64,000 nucleotides of DNA, taken from Streptomyces sp. PT12. Lineage in GTDB: Bacteria > Actinomycetota > Actinomycetes > Streptomycetales > Streptomycetaceae. Under the pieces are notes generated by a model. The model was given only the letters and a program-made list of their open reading frames with translations. It did not search any database and was not told where the DNA came from. Made by a program: the position numbers and the translations under genes. The stretch is taken from assembly GCF_003311645.1 (NCBI RefSeq), contig NZ_QEST01000014.1, positions 1 to 64,000 of the forward strand, read 5' to 3'. Positions 42,002 to 53,557 of the stretch are shown here, one piece after another (position 1 is the stretch's first letter; each line of letters begins with the position of its first letter).

Positions 42002-42144
42002 TTGATGGCGGGTAACGGGCGCATCGGGAGCGCGCACGCCGCCGTGATGTCTCCCCCCGCGGGCGCCAAGGCCGTTAGGCTGATTCGGTGCGCTTCGTCA
42101 CGACGCGCATAGCCGACAGCCGTCGCACCCCAGGGAGCATGCCC

Positions 42145-45660
<3,516 letters not shown>

Positions 45661-45724
45661 TCTGTCCGGGTGATATGGCCCGGGCGGCTTCCCGAGCGCC
45701 GACGTAGACTGATCGGTCCGGTAC

Positions 45725-45756
45725 AGGCCGGTCGCCCCCACAGGGGTGACCGGCCT
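45725..45756 (+). terminator. Terminator hairpin after metH
   Basis: A 14-bp stem (one G-U pair) with CACA loop is built from AGGCCGGTCGCCCC and GGGGTGACCGGCCT. It lies 65 nt after metH and 34 nt before the HAD gene. Confidence 0.82.
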
Positions 45757-45789
45757 GCGCGTCCCTTGTGGACTTGTGGAGGTGTGCGG

Positions 45790-46521
45790 ATGACGAGTTC
45801 CCTGCCCGCCATGGACGTCAGGGCGCCGTACGAGGGCGGCCCGCAGGCCGTGCTGCTCGACATGGACGGCACGCTGGTGGACACCGAGGGCTTCTGGTGG
45901 GACGCCGAGGTCGAGGTCTTCGGCGCCCTGGGACACGAGCTGGCCGACGAGCACCGCGAGGTGGTGGTCGGCGGCCCCATGACCCGCAGCGCCGGGTACC
46001 TCATCGAGGTCACCGGTGCCGACATCACCCTGGACGAGCTGAGCGTGCTGCTCAACGCCGGCTTTCTGCGCCGCCTCGAGCGCGGCGTTCCGCTGATGCC
46101 GGGGGCTCGGCGGCTGCTGACCGAGCTGGCCGCCCACCGGGTGCCCACCGCCCTGGTCTCCGCGTCCCACCGGACCGTCATCGAGCGCATGCTGGTCTCT
46201 CTCGGCCCCGAGCACTTCGCGCTCACCGTCGCGGGCGACGAGGTGCCGCGCACCAAGCCGCACCCCGACCCGTACCTCGCCGCGGCCGCGGGCCTTGGCG
46301 CCGACCCCGCGCGCTGCGTCGCCATCGAGGACACCGCCACCGGCGTGGCATCCGCCGAGGCGGCCGGCTGCCGCGTCATTGCCGTTCCCTCGGTGGCCCC
46401 CGTCCCCGCCGCCTCGGGGCGCACGGTCGTGGACTCGCTCGAGCGGGTCGACCTCCCCCTGCTGCGCTCCCTCGTGGCCCGTGATGTTTCTCACCTGAGG
46501 AATGGGGTTTCGGCGGACTAG
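45790..46521 (+). CDS. HAD-superfamily hydrolase (beta-phosphoglucomutase/phosphatase-like)
   Basis: The 243-residue protein has motif I LLDMDGTLVDTE (nucleophile Asp), motif II LVSASH, motif III KPHPDPYL and motif IV AIEDTATGVASAEAAG, with a helical cap domain between I and II (subfamily IA). It should hydrolyse or transfer phosphate on a small sugar-like or nucleotide substrate, not predictable further. GGAGGTG precedes ATG 45790. The stop codon lies 43 nt before the GTG of the lipoprotein gene. Confidence 0.93.
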   Translation: MTSSLPAMDVRAPYEGGPQAVLLDMDGTLVDTEGFWWDAEVEVFGALGHELADEHREVVVGGPMTRSAGYLIEVTGADITLDELSVLLNAGFLRRLERGVPLMPGARRLLTELAAHRVPTALVSASHRTVIERMLVSLGPEHFALTVAGDEVPRTKPHPDPYLAAAAGLGADPARCVAIEDTATGVASAEAAGCRVIAVPSVAPVPAASGRTVVDSLERVDLPLLRSLVARDVSHLRNGVSAD

Positions 46522-46564
46522 GGTCATGGCGGCCGGTCCCGCAGCGAGGATAAGAGGAAGACGC

Positions 46565-48160
46565 GTGAGGCGACGAGGTGCGTTGGCGCCACTCCCGACG
46601 GCTCTCGGGCTTGTCACGGCCCTGCTGCTCGGCGGCTGCGGCCTCACCGGCGACGACGGCCCGGGCGACGACGAGAGAGTGGTCGTCGGGATGACCGACG
46701 AGGTGCTGGCCACCGATCCGGCCTCGGGCTACGACCCCGGCTCGTGGCTGGTGTTCAACAACGTCTTCCAGTCGCTGCTCAGCTTCCCGCCCGGCGGGAC
46801 CGAGCCGCAGCCCGAGGCCGCCAGGTCCTGCGGCTTCACCGACCGGGTCAGCCAGCGCTTCACGTGCACCCTGCGCGAGGACCTGACCTTCAGCAACGGG
46901 CACGAGCTGACCTCGCGCGACGTCAAGTTCTCCTTCGACCGCACCCTGGGCATCAACGACCCCGACGGGCCCGCCGTGATGCTCTCCACGATCGACCGAA
47001 TAGAGACGCCGGACGACCGCACCGTCACGTTCCACCTCAACCAGCCCGACGCCACCTTCCCCCAGAAGATCGCCTCGGGCGCAGGGTCCATCGTGGACCA
47101 CCGCTCCTACCCCGCGGACGAGCTGCGCACCGACGGCGAGGCCGTCGGCTCCGGCGTCTACACCCTGGAGAGCTACGGCGACGGCGAGGCCGTCTTCGCC
47201 GCCAACGACGACTACCAGGGCCCGGCCGAGCCGAAGAACGCCGAGGTCACCCTGCGCCTCTTCCACGGCGACCAGCAGGCCCTCAAGACGGCTGTGGAGA
47301 ACGGCGAGGTCGATGTCGCCTACCGCGGCCTGGCCGCGAGCGACATCGCGGAGCTGGAGAGCTCGACCATCGCGGGCGGCAGCCGCGTCAAGGTCGTGGA
47401 CGGCACGAGCGCCGAGGTCCAGCATCTGGTGTTCAACATGGACGACCCCGTGACGGGCGACATCGGCGTCCGCCGCGCCATCGCCCACCTCATCGACCGC
47501 GGCACCCTCACCCGCGACGTCTACCGGCGCACCGCCGAGCCGCTGTACTCCGTCGTCCCGGTCGGCATCACCGGCCACAACACCGCGTTCTTCGACACCT
47601 ACGGCGACCTCCCGCGCCCCGACCTCGCCGAGGAGGCCCTGCGCGACGCGGGCCACACCGACCCCGTGGAGCTGACCCTGTGGGTCACCCCCGCGCGGTT
47701 CGGCCCCGACACCGAGGCGGCGTTCGAGTACATCGCCGACCAGCTCAACGCCAGCGGCCTGTTCGACGCGTCGGTGCGCAGCGTTCCGGCCGACGAGTTC
47801 GCCGAGGGCGTCAGCAACGGCGACTACGGCGCCTATGTCCGCGGCTGGGTGCCCGACTACCCCGACCCCGACAACTTCACGGCCCCCTTCTTCGGCGAGG
47901 GCAACGTCCTGGAGAACAACTACGAGTCCCCCCGCATCACCGACGAGCTGATCCCGCGCACCGAGCAGGAGAGCGACCGCGGCCAGACCGTCGAGGACTT
48001 CGCCACGCTCCAGGACATCGTCGCCGACGAGCTGCCGCTGATCCCGCTCTGGCAGGGCAAGCAGTACGCCGTCGCCGCGGACGACATCGACGGCCTCCAG
48101 TGGACCCTGGACGCCTCCACCGTCTTCCGCTTCTGGGAGATCGGCAAGTCCGAGTCCTGA
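46565..48160 (+). CDS. ABC transporter peptide-type substrate-binding lipoprotein
   Basis: The 531-residue protein belongs to extracellular solute-binding family 5 (DppA/OppA-like). It has a lipobox LLGGC after a hydrophobic leader and the family segments GYDPGSWLVFNNVFQSLL, LREDLTFSNGHELTSRDVKF and GWVPDYPDPDN. The GTG start at 46565 has GAGGAAG upstream and gives a normal lipoprotein signal; an upstream ATG inside the HAD gene would add 21 residues. No permease or ATPase genes are adjacent, so it is an orphan binding protein that must share a transporter encoded elsewhere or serve as a signal receptor. Confidence 0.93.
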   Translation: MRRRGALAPLPTALGLVTALLLGGCGLTGDDGPGDDERVVVGMTDEVLATDPASGYDPGSWLVFNNVFQSLLSFPPGGTEPQPEAARSCGFTDRVSQRFTCTLREDLTFSNGHELTSRDVKFSFDRTLGINDPDGPAVMLSTIDRIETPDDRTVTFHLNQPDATFPQKIASGAGSIVDHRSYPADELRTDGEAVGSGVYTLESYGDGEAVFAANDDYQGPAEPKNAEVTLRLFHGDQQALKTAVENGEVDVAYRGLAASDIAELESSTIAGGSRVKVVDGTSAEVQHLVFNMDDPVTGDIGVRRAIAHLIDRGTLTRDVYRRTAEPLYSVVPVGITGHNTAFFDTYGDLPRPDLAEEALRDAGHTDPVELTLWVTPARFGPDTEAAFEYIADQLNASGLFDASVRSVPADEFAEGVSNGDYGAYVRGWVPDYPDPDNFTAPFFGEGNVLENNYESPRITDELIPRTEQESDRGQTVEDFATLQDIVADELPLIPLWQGKQYAVAADDIDGLQWTLDASTVFRFWEIGKSES

Positions 48161-48186
48161 GGGCGCCCTTGAGCGCACCGGGCCCG

Positions 48187-48214
48187 GCCCGGGCACCCGC
48201 TCAACTGCCCGGGC
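48187..48214. terminator. Hairpin between convergent lipoprotein and response-regulator genes
   Basis: Arms GCCCGGGCA and TGCCCGGGC (9 bp, 10-nt loop) overlap the response-regulator stop codon and lie 27 nt after the lipoprotein stop. Confidence 0.65.
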
Positions 48215-48872
48215 GCACCAGGCCGCTCTCGTAGGCGAACACCGCGGCTTGCACCCGGTCGCGCAGCCCCAACTTGGTGAGCACATGGCCCACATGGGTC
48301 TTCACCGTCGTCTCGCTGACGAAGAGGTCGGCGGCGATCTCGGCGTTCGACAGGCCGCGCGCCACGAGCTTCAGCACCTCGACCTCGCGCTCCGTCAGCG
48401 TGCTCAGCGCGTCGGGCACGGACTCCTCGCCCGATGGCAGCTTCCCCGCGTACATGTCGAGCAGCCGCCGCGTCACGCTCGGCGCCAGCATCGCCTCGCC
48501 CGCCGCCACCACCCGGATCGCCTGCACCAGCTCACCTGCGGGCGCGTCCTTGAGCAGAAAGCCGCTGGCCCCCGCCCGCAGCGCCTCCACGACGTACTCG
48601 TCCAGGTCGAACGTGGTCAGCACGAGCACCTTCGCCGGGCCGTCCTTCTCCGGCCCCGTGATGCGCCGCGTCGCCTCCACCCCGTCCATCCGCGGCATCC
48701 GGATGTCCATCAGCACCACGTCGGGCTGCAACGCCCGCACCTGGTCGAGCGCCTGCACCCCGTCCCCTGCCTCCCCGACGACGGCCAGGTCGTGCTCCGC
48801 CTCCAGGATCATCCGGAATCCGGTGCGCAGCAGCGGCTGGTCGTCGACCAGCAGAACGCGGATCGGCAGCAC
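48201..48872 (-). CDS. NarL/FixJ-family response regulator (orphan)
   Basis: The 223-residue two-domain protein has a receiver domain with acidic pair DDQ, phosphoacceptor Asp in VVLMDIRMP, Thr in LTTFD and Lys in LLKDAP. The LuxR-type helix-turn-helix is LTEREVEVLKLVARGLSNAE followed by VSETTVKTHVGHVLTKLG. It should bind DNA when phosphorylated. No histidine kinase gene is next to it, so the partner kinase is unknown. Its start lies 60 nt from the RecB-like gene stop on the same strand. Confidence 0.94.
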   Translation of the reverse strand: MLPIRVLLVDDQPLLRTGFRMILEAEHDLAVVGEAGDGVQALDQVRALQPDVVLMDIRMPRMDGVEATRRITGPEKDGPAKVLVLTTFDLDEYVVEALRAGASGFLLKDAPAGELVQAIRVVAAGEAMLAPSVTRRLLDMYAGKLPSGEESVPDALSTLTEREVEVLKLVARGLSNAEIAADLFVSETTVKTHVGHVLTKLGLRDRVQAAVFAYESGLVRPGS

Positions 48873-48932
48873 GGGGTCGCCCTTCGCTCGGGGGTACGGC
48901 GCGGGTCACTCGGGACCGCGCACCATTCTCGC

Positions 48933-49862
48933 TCACCCCCCTCCCTCCGCCGTCCCCGCCTCCGCCGCCCCCGCCCGGGCGCGGTCGTCCAGCGGCAGCC
49001 TTGGCTGGATCATCAGCGGATAGGGCGGGGGAGTGCCGCCGAACTCGGGGCAAAGGGCCCGGTGGTCGCACCAGTCGCACAGCCGCCCGCGCCTCGGCCG
49101 CCAGTCGCCCGTCTCGGTCGCGTGGCGGATGGCGTCCCACAGCGCGAGCAGCTTCCGCTCCACGCTCCGCAGGTCCGCCTCCTGCGGGTCGTACGTCAGC
49201 ACGTCCCCGCTGCCGAGATACACCAGCTGGAGCCGCCGCGGCACGGCGCCCCGCAGCCGCCACAGCACCAGCGCGTAGAACTTCATCTGGAACAGCGCCT
49301 CGCCCGCGAACTCCGAGCGCGGCGCCTTCCCCGTCTTGTAGTCCACGACGCGGACCTCGCCCGTCGGCGCGATGTCCACCCGGTCGATGACGCCCCGCAG
49401 CCGCAGCCCCGACTCCAGGCGCGTCTCCACGAACAACTCGCGCTCCGCGGGCTCGAGACGCGTCGGGTCCTCCAGCGAGAACCACCGCTCGACCAGCTCC
49501 TCGGCCCCCGTCAGCCACTCGGCGAGCCGCGCCCCGTCGATCCCCCCCTCCTCCCCCCCCTCCTCCCCGCCGTCCTCACCCGAACCGGTGAACAGGCGGG
49601 CCAGCTCGGGACGCTTGGCCAGCAGCCGCTCCCACTCGCCCACCACGAGCGAACGCGCCCGCCGCACGCTGCGCCGCGCCGCCGGAACGTCGAAGACCCG
49701 CTCGAGCACGGCGTGCACGACCGTCCCCCTGGTAGCCGCGGCGTTCGGCTCCTCCGGCAGTTTGTCGATCACCCGGAAGCGGTACAGCAGGGGACACCGC
49801 ATGAAATCGGCGGCCCTCGACGGCGAAAGCGAGTCAGGAGGCGTGGCGGCGGACCCAGTCAT
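48933..49862 (-). CDS. RecB-like PD-(D/E)XK nuclease with Fe-S cluster motif
   Basis: The 309-residue protein matches the AddB/Cas4/RecB nuclease-domain family. It has SPSRAADFMRCPLLYRF, the His of TRGTVVHAVLERV, the metal-binding Asp of GVIDRVD, the catalytic DYKTGK and the late Cys triplet LCDWCDHRALC. Together with the early Cys (RCP) these four cysteines fit the 4Fe-4S iron-staple. ATG 49862 is chosen to match the usual MTG start of relatives; GTG 49892 in frame would add 10 residues. It probably trims or cuts single-stranded ends in DNA repair; no helicase partner is adjacent. Confidence 0.9.
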   Translation of the reverse strand: MTGSAATPPDSLSPSRAADFMRCPLLYRFRVIDKLPEEPNAAATRGTVVHAVLERVFDVPAARRSVRRARSLVVGEWERLLAKRPELARLFTGSGEDGGEEGGEEGGIDGARLAEWLTGAEELVERWFSLEDPTRLEPAERELFVETRLESGLRLRGVIDRVDIAPTGEVRVVDYKTGKAPRSEFAGEALFQMKFYALVLWRLRGAVPRRLQLVYLGSGDVLTYDPQEADLRSVERKLLALWDAIRHATETGDWRPRRGRLCDWCDHRALCPEFGGTPPPYPLMIQPRLPLDDRARAGAAEAGTAEGGG

Positions 49863-49964
49863 GGAGCGAACCCTACGGCGCGTCACTGACACTCAGCGGC
49901 ATACCATCGACTCCGGGCCCGCACGCACGATGAGGGTTCGGGCGCGAGGCAACGAGGGGAACTG

Positions 49965-51287
49965 GTGGGAGAATCCGACGACGACCGGACGCCGCCCTCC
50001 GAAGGGCGGCAGGGCCAGGAGGGCACACCGCGGCGCCCCCAGGAGCCGGCCGAGCCGGTCGACCCGGCCCAGCCCACGCCGGGCAAGGAGCCGGTGCCGC
50101 CGAAGGAGAAGGAGGCGGGCGGCGGCATCCTCATGGGCCGCGTCTTCGGCGTCCCGGTCTATGTCGCCCCCAGCTGGTTCCTGGTCGCCGCGCTGATCAC
50201 CTGGTTCTTCGGGAACCAGCTCGACCGCGTGCTGCCCGAGCTCGGCATCGGCCGCTACCTGGTCTCCCTCTTCTTCGCCGTCGCCTTCTACGCCTCCGTG
50301 CTGGTCCACGAGCTGGCCCACACGTTCGCCGCCATCCGCTTCGACCTGCCGGTGCGCCGCATCCAGCTCCAGTTCTTCGGCGGCGTCTCCGAGATCGAGA
50401 AGGAGTCCCAGACCCCGGGCCGCGAGTTCGTCCTCGCCGGGGTCGGGCCGCTGCTCTCCCTGGTCCTCGCCGGCGCCTTCTGGCTCGGCATGCTCACCGT
50501 CGAGTCCGGCACCGTCCCAGGCGTCCTGCTCGCGGGCCTGATGATCTCCAACCTCATCGTCGCCGCGTTCAACCTCCTGCCGGGGCTCCCCCTCGACGGC
50601 GGCCGCATGCTGCGTGCCGTCGTGTGGAAGGTCTCGGGCAGCCCCATGACCGGCACGGTCGCCGCCGCGTGGTCGGGCCGCGTCCTGGCCGTCGCCGTCC
50701 TCGTCGGCTTCCCCCTCGCCACCCACATGGGCAACGTCACCGACCGCGGCTCGTTCACCGGCCTCGAGTCGCTGACGGACGCGCTGCTCGCCGCCATCCT
50801 CGCCGCCATCATCTGGACCGGCGCCGGGAACAGCCTGCGCATGGCCAGGCTGCGCGAGCGCCTGCCCGCGCTCAACGCCCGCGCCCTCACCCGCAGGGCC
50901 GTCCCCGTCACCGGCGAGACCCCGCTGTCCGAGGCGCTGCGCCGGGCCAACGACTCGGGCGCCCGCGCCCTCGTGGTCGTGGACCCCGACGGCAGCCCGG
51001 TGGCGGTCGTGCGGGAGGCGGGCATCGCGGGCGTCCCCCAGCACCGCCGCCCCTGGGTCCAGGTCGGCACCCTCGCCCAGGACCTGGCCGACGGCATGCG
51101 GCTGTCGGCCGACCTGTCGGGCGAGAGCCTGCTGGACCACCTCAGGGCCACCCCGGCCACCGAGTACCTGGTGGTCGAGGACACCGGAGAGATCTACGGC
51201 GTGCTGTCCACGAGCGACGTGGAACGCGCGTTCATCGACGCCATGGCCCGTCCATCGCCGTCCCCGAGGCCGCGCTCGTCGCCCTGA
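49965..51287 (+). CDS. Site-2 protease family (M50) membrane metalloprotease with CBS domains
   Basis: The 440-residue protein has a Pro/Glu-rich cytoplasmic N-terminus (1-50), six or so transmembrane helices, the zinc motif HELAH within VLVHELAHTFAA, and the distal ligand in LPGLPLDGGRM. A C-terminal region of about 140 residues resembles a CBS pair (GARALVVVDPDG, EYLVVEDTGEIYGVLST). Site-2 proteases cut membrane-embedded anti-sigma factors or other regulators; CBS domains suggest nucleotide control. GTG 49965 with GAGGGGA 4 nt upstream is the likely start. It is divergent from the RecB-like gene and 49 nt before trmI. Confidence 0.93.
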   Translation: MGESDDDRTPPSEGRQGQEGTPRRPQEPAEPVDPAQPTPGKEPVPPKEKEAGGGILMGRVFGVPVYVAPSWFLVAALITWFFGNQLDRVLPELGIGRYLVSLFFAVAFYASVLVHELAHTFAAIRFDLPVRRIQLQFFGGVSEIEKESQTPGREFVLAGVGPLLSLVLAGAFWLGMLTVESGTVPGVLLAGLMISNLIVAAFNLLPGLPLDGGRMLRAVVWKVSGSPMTGTVAAAWSGRVLAVAVLVGFPLATHMGNVTDRGSFTGLESLTDALLAAILAAIIWTGAGNSLRMARLRERLPALNARALTRRAVPVTGETPLSEALRRANDSGARALVVVDPDGSPVAVVREAGIAGVPQHRRPWVQVGTLAQDLADGMRLSADLSGESLLDHLRATPATEYLVVEDTGEIYGVLSTSDVERAFIDAMARPSPSPRPRSSP

Positions 51288-51336
51288 CCACCTCCTCGGA
51301 TTCGGCCGTCAACTCCGCCTGGACTAGGCTGTCCGC

Positions 51337-52248
51337 ATGTCCGAACCGACCGGTGCAGCCCGCCGTCGCGGGCCCTTCAAGGTCGGGGACCAGGTCCAGC
51401 TCACCGACCCCAAGGGCCGCCACTACACGTTCACGCTCGAAGCCGGGAAGAGCTTCCACACCCACAAGGGCGCCTTCCCCCACGACGAGCTGATCGGCGC
51501 CCCCGAGGGGACCGTCGTCCGCACCACCGGAAACGTCGCCTACCTCGCGCTGCGCCCCCTGCTCCCCGACTATGTCCTGTCCATGCCGCGCGGCGCCGCC
51601 GTCGTCTACCCCAAGGACGCCGGGCAGATCCTCGCCATGGCCGACATCTTCCCCGGCGCGCGCGTCGTCGAGGCGGGCGTCGGCTCGGGGTCGCTCAGCA
51701 CGTTCCTGCTGCGCGCCATCGGCGACCAGGGCATGCTGCACTCCTACGAGCGCAGGGCGGACTTCGCCGAGATCGCCCAGGAGAACGTCGCCCGGTACTT
51801 CGGAGGCCCGCACCCCGCCTGGCAGTTGACCGTGGGCGACCTCCAGGACCACCTCTCCGACACCGACGTGGACCGCGTCATCCTGGACATGCTCGCGCCC
51901 TGGGAGTGCCTTGACGCCGTCTCCAAGGCCCTCGTGCCAGGCGGCATCGTGTGCGCCTACGTCGCGACCACGACGCAGCTGGCCAGGACGGTGGAGACGA
52001 TCCGCGAGCACGGCACGTTCAACGAGCCGCGCGCGTGGGAGACCATGGTCCGCACATGGCACGTCGAGGGCCTGGCCGTCCGCCCCGACCACCGCATGAT
52101 CGGGCACACCGGCTTCCTGCTGACCGCCCGCCGCCTCGCCGACGGCGTTACCCCGCCGCTGCGCCGCCGCCGCCCCGCGCCCGGGGCGTACGGCGCGGAC
52201 TACACGGGGCCCGGCTCCGGCAGCGGCGAGCGGGCAGAGACGGATTGA
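51337..52248 (+). CDS. trmI: tRNA (adenine-58-N1)-methyltransferase TrmI
   Basis: The 303-residue AdoMet-dependent methyltransferase methylates A58 in the tRNA T-loop. It has the N-terminal beta domain (FKVGDQVQLTDPKGRHYTF), IYP-like VVYPKDAGQILAMADIFPG, motif I VVEAGVGSGSLS, and ILDMLAPWECLD. ARC/Mpa and TrmI are regular neighbours in actinobacteria, and arc follows 1.3 kb downstream. Confidence 0.94.
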   Translation: MSEPTGAARRRGPFKVGDQVQLTDPKGRHYTFTLEAGKSFHTHKGAFPHDELIGAPEGTVVRTTGNVAYLALRPLLPDYVLSMPRGAAVVYPKDAGQILAMADIFPGARVVEAGVGSGSLSTFLLRAIGDQGMLHSYERRADFAEIAQENVARYFGGPHPAWQLTVGDLQDHLSDTDVDRVILDMLAPWECLDAVSKALVPGGIVCAYVATTTQLARTVETIREHGTFNEPRAWETMVRTWHVEGLAVRPDHRMIGHTGFLLTARRLADGVTPPLRRRRPAPGAYGADYTGPGSGSGERAETD

Positions 52249-52339
52249 TCGACCCCCCGCCGGACGGCCGCGGTGTGACGTGTGGCACGATTCCGTGCGC
52301 GTTCCCTTGCCCACCCCGCGCTCCTGAGGGAGTCACCGC

Positions 52340-52930
52340 GTGCAGCTTCCGGCAGGCCAGGACCTTCCCCACACCCGCGCCCGCGCCGTTCACTGGCTGA
52401 CCACCGCCGCCGTTCTCGCGGCCGCGACGGTCGTGGCGGCGATGATCGAGCCCTCGGGCGCCACGGCCACCGCCACCGCGAGCGGCGAACGGGGCCCCGA
52501 GCGGGGAGCCGCCGCCCCCACCCCCGGCCCCGACGCCGAGGCGGCCGAGTACCCCCTGGACTGCGGCCCGCTCGGCGTCGTGGTGAGCGACCAGGCGTCC
52601 GTCGACCTCGACGGCGACGGAACGGGCGAGACGGTGGCCGTCGTCCACTGCGACGCCGGCTCCGGAACGCCCCCGCACGGCGTGTACCTGCTCGGCCACG
52701 GGGAGGGCGAGGGCGCGGCGCCGCGCGTCACCGAGACGCTCGTGGACCCGGCAGAGCGGATGAACGTCGACAGGTTCGAGGCGGACGACGACGCCGTCGC
52801 GCTGCGCCTGTACGGCTACTCCTCGCCCGATGTGCCCAGTTGCTGCCCCGACATGCAGCGCGACGTCAGCTGGTCGTGGCGGGACGGTGCACTGACCCTG
52901 GACGTCGCACCGCCGCCCAACAGCGTGTGA
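52340..52930 (+). CDS. Secreted or membrane-tethered hypothetical protein
   Basis: The 196-residue protein has one N-terminal hydrophobic segment (AVHWLTTAAVLAAATVVAAM), acting as a signal peptide or anchor. A short Pro/Ala linker follows. The domain contains DQASVDLDGDGTGETVAVV, a DxDxDG calcium-like loop resembling FG-GAP/VCBS repeats, and late cysteines (PSCCPDM). GTG 52340 has GAGGGAG upstream. Similar small exported proteins occur in other streptomycetes at this place, but no function is known. It converges with the ferredoxin gene. Confidence 0.75.
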   Translation: MQLPAGQDLPHTRARAVHWLTTAAVLAAATVVAAMIEPSGATATATASGERGPERGAAAPTPGPDAEAAEYPLDCGPLGVVVSDQASVDLDGDGTGETVAVVHCDAGSGTPPHGVYLLGHGEGEGAAPRVTETLVDPAERMNVDRFEADDDAVALRLYGYSSPDVPSCCPDMQRDVSWSWRDGALTLDVAPPPNSV

Positions 52931-52951
52931 GCGCCGGGCCGCTGGGCGCGG

Positions 52952-53263
52952 TCAGGCCGCCTCGGGGCCGTACACCTCGGTGCCGTCGGCGACCCGGCGC
53001 ACATGGATGCACTGCCCGGGACAGTCCTTCACCGAGTCGGTCACGTCCCGCAGCAGCGGCAGCGGAATGGGCGCGGTGGCCCCCGGCTCGGTGAGCAGGT
53101 CGGCCTCCTCGCCCGGCGCCACGGGCGGCTTCACATAGGCGAGTCCGTCGATGTCGAGCTCGAACACGTCCGGCGCGTACTGTGCGCAGATCCCGTCCCC
53201 GGTGCACAGGTCCTGATCGATCCAGACCTCGAGCTCGTCAGTGGCTTCGTTCGGCACGGTCAT
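52952..53263 (-). CDS. 3Fe-4S-type ferredoxin
   Basis: The 103-residue electron carrier has the actinobacterial single-cluster pattern LCTGDGICAQYAPDVFELD (Cys-x5-Cys) and CPGQCI at the C-terminal side; the missing fourth ligand suggests a 3Fe-4S cluster. Such ferredoxins commonly feed cytochrome P450s, none of which is nearby. The upstream frame extends further, but ATG 53263 matches the usual start, with GAGGAACGG upstream. Confidence 0.92.
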   Translation of the reverse strand: MTVPNEATDELEVWIDQDLCTGDGICAQYAPDVFELDIDGLAYVKPPVAPGEEADLLTEPGATAPIPLPLLRDVTDSVKDCPGQCIHVRRVADGTEVYGPEAA

Positions 53264-53278
53264 GCGTCTACCGTTCCT

Positions 53279-53336
53279 CGTCGGGGGAAACGTCGGGGGG
53301 AAACGTCGGGGGGAAACGTCAGGGGGAACATCGGGC
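53279..53336. repeat. Tandem 12-13-bp repeat between ferredoxin and arc
   Basis: Four head-to-tail copies of CGTCGGGGGGAAA-like units (53279-53290, 53291-53303, 53304-53316, 53317-53328) plus a fifth decayed one lie in the ferredoxin leader. The unit resembles no known operator that I recognise. The rest of 53337-53557 carries no gene and should hold the arc promoter. Confidence 0.8.
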
Positions 53337-53557
53337 GCGAAACAAAGAGAGCCATCCACGCCGGGTGTTGACCGCTTACGACCATACAGCGGGCCGCTTT
53401 CCCACCGTGCGGGGTGGGTATTTCCCTGGCGTGAGGGAGTGCGCAAGGGTGAAGATCGGACACGCCCCGACCGTCTTTGTGATCTAGGGGTTTCGAACTG
53501 CACCGGTCCAGGTAGGGTCTGGAAGCGTCCAGCTCCCCTTGGAGGAGGTGAGGACCC

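Noticed and set aside
49883-50196. GTG 49892 as start of the RecB-like gene
   Set aside because: It would add ten residues not expected in relatives; kept as an alternative only.
53279-53336. Possible CRISPR array
   Set aside because: The repeats are directly abutting 12-13-bp units without unique spacers, and no cas genes are present. The RecB-like nuclease at 48.9 kb is a housekeeping-type gene far from them.
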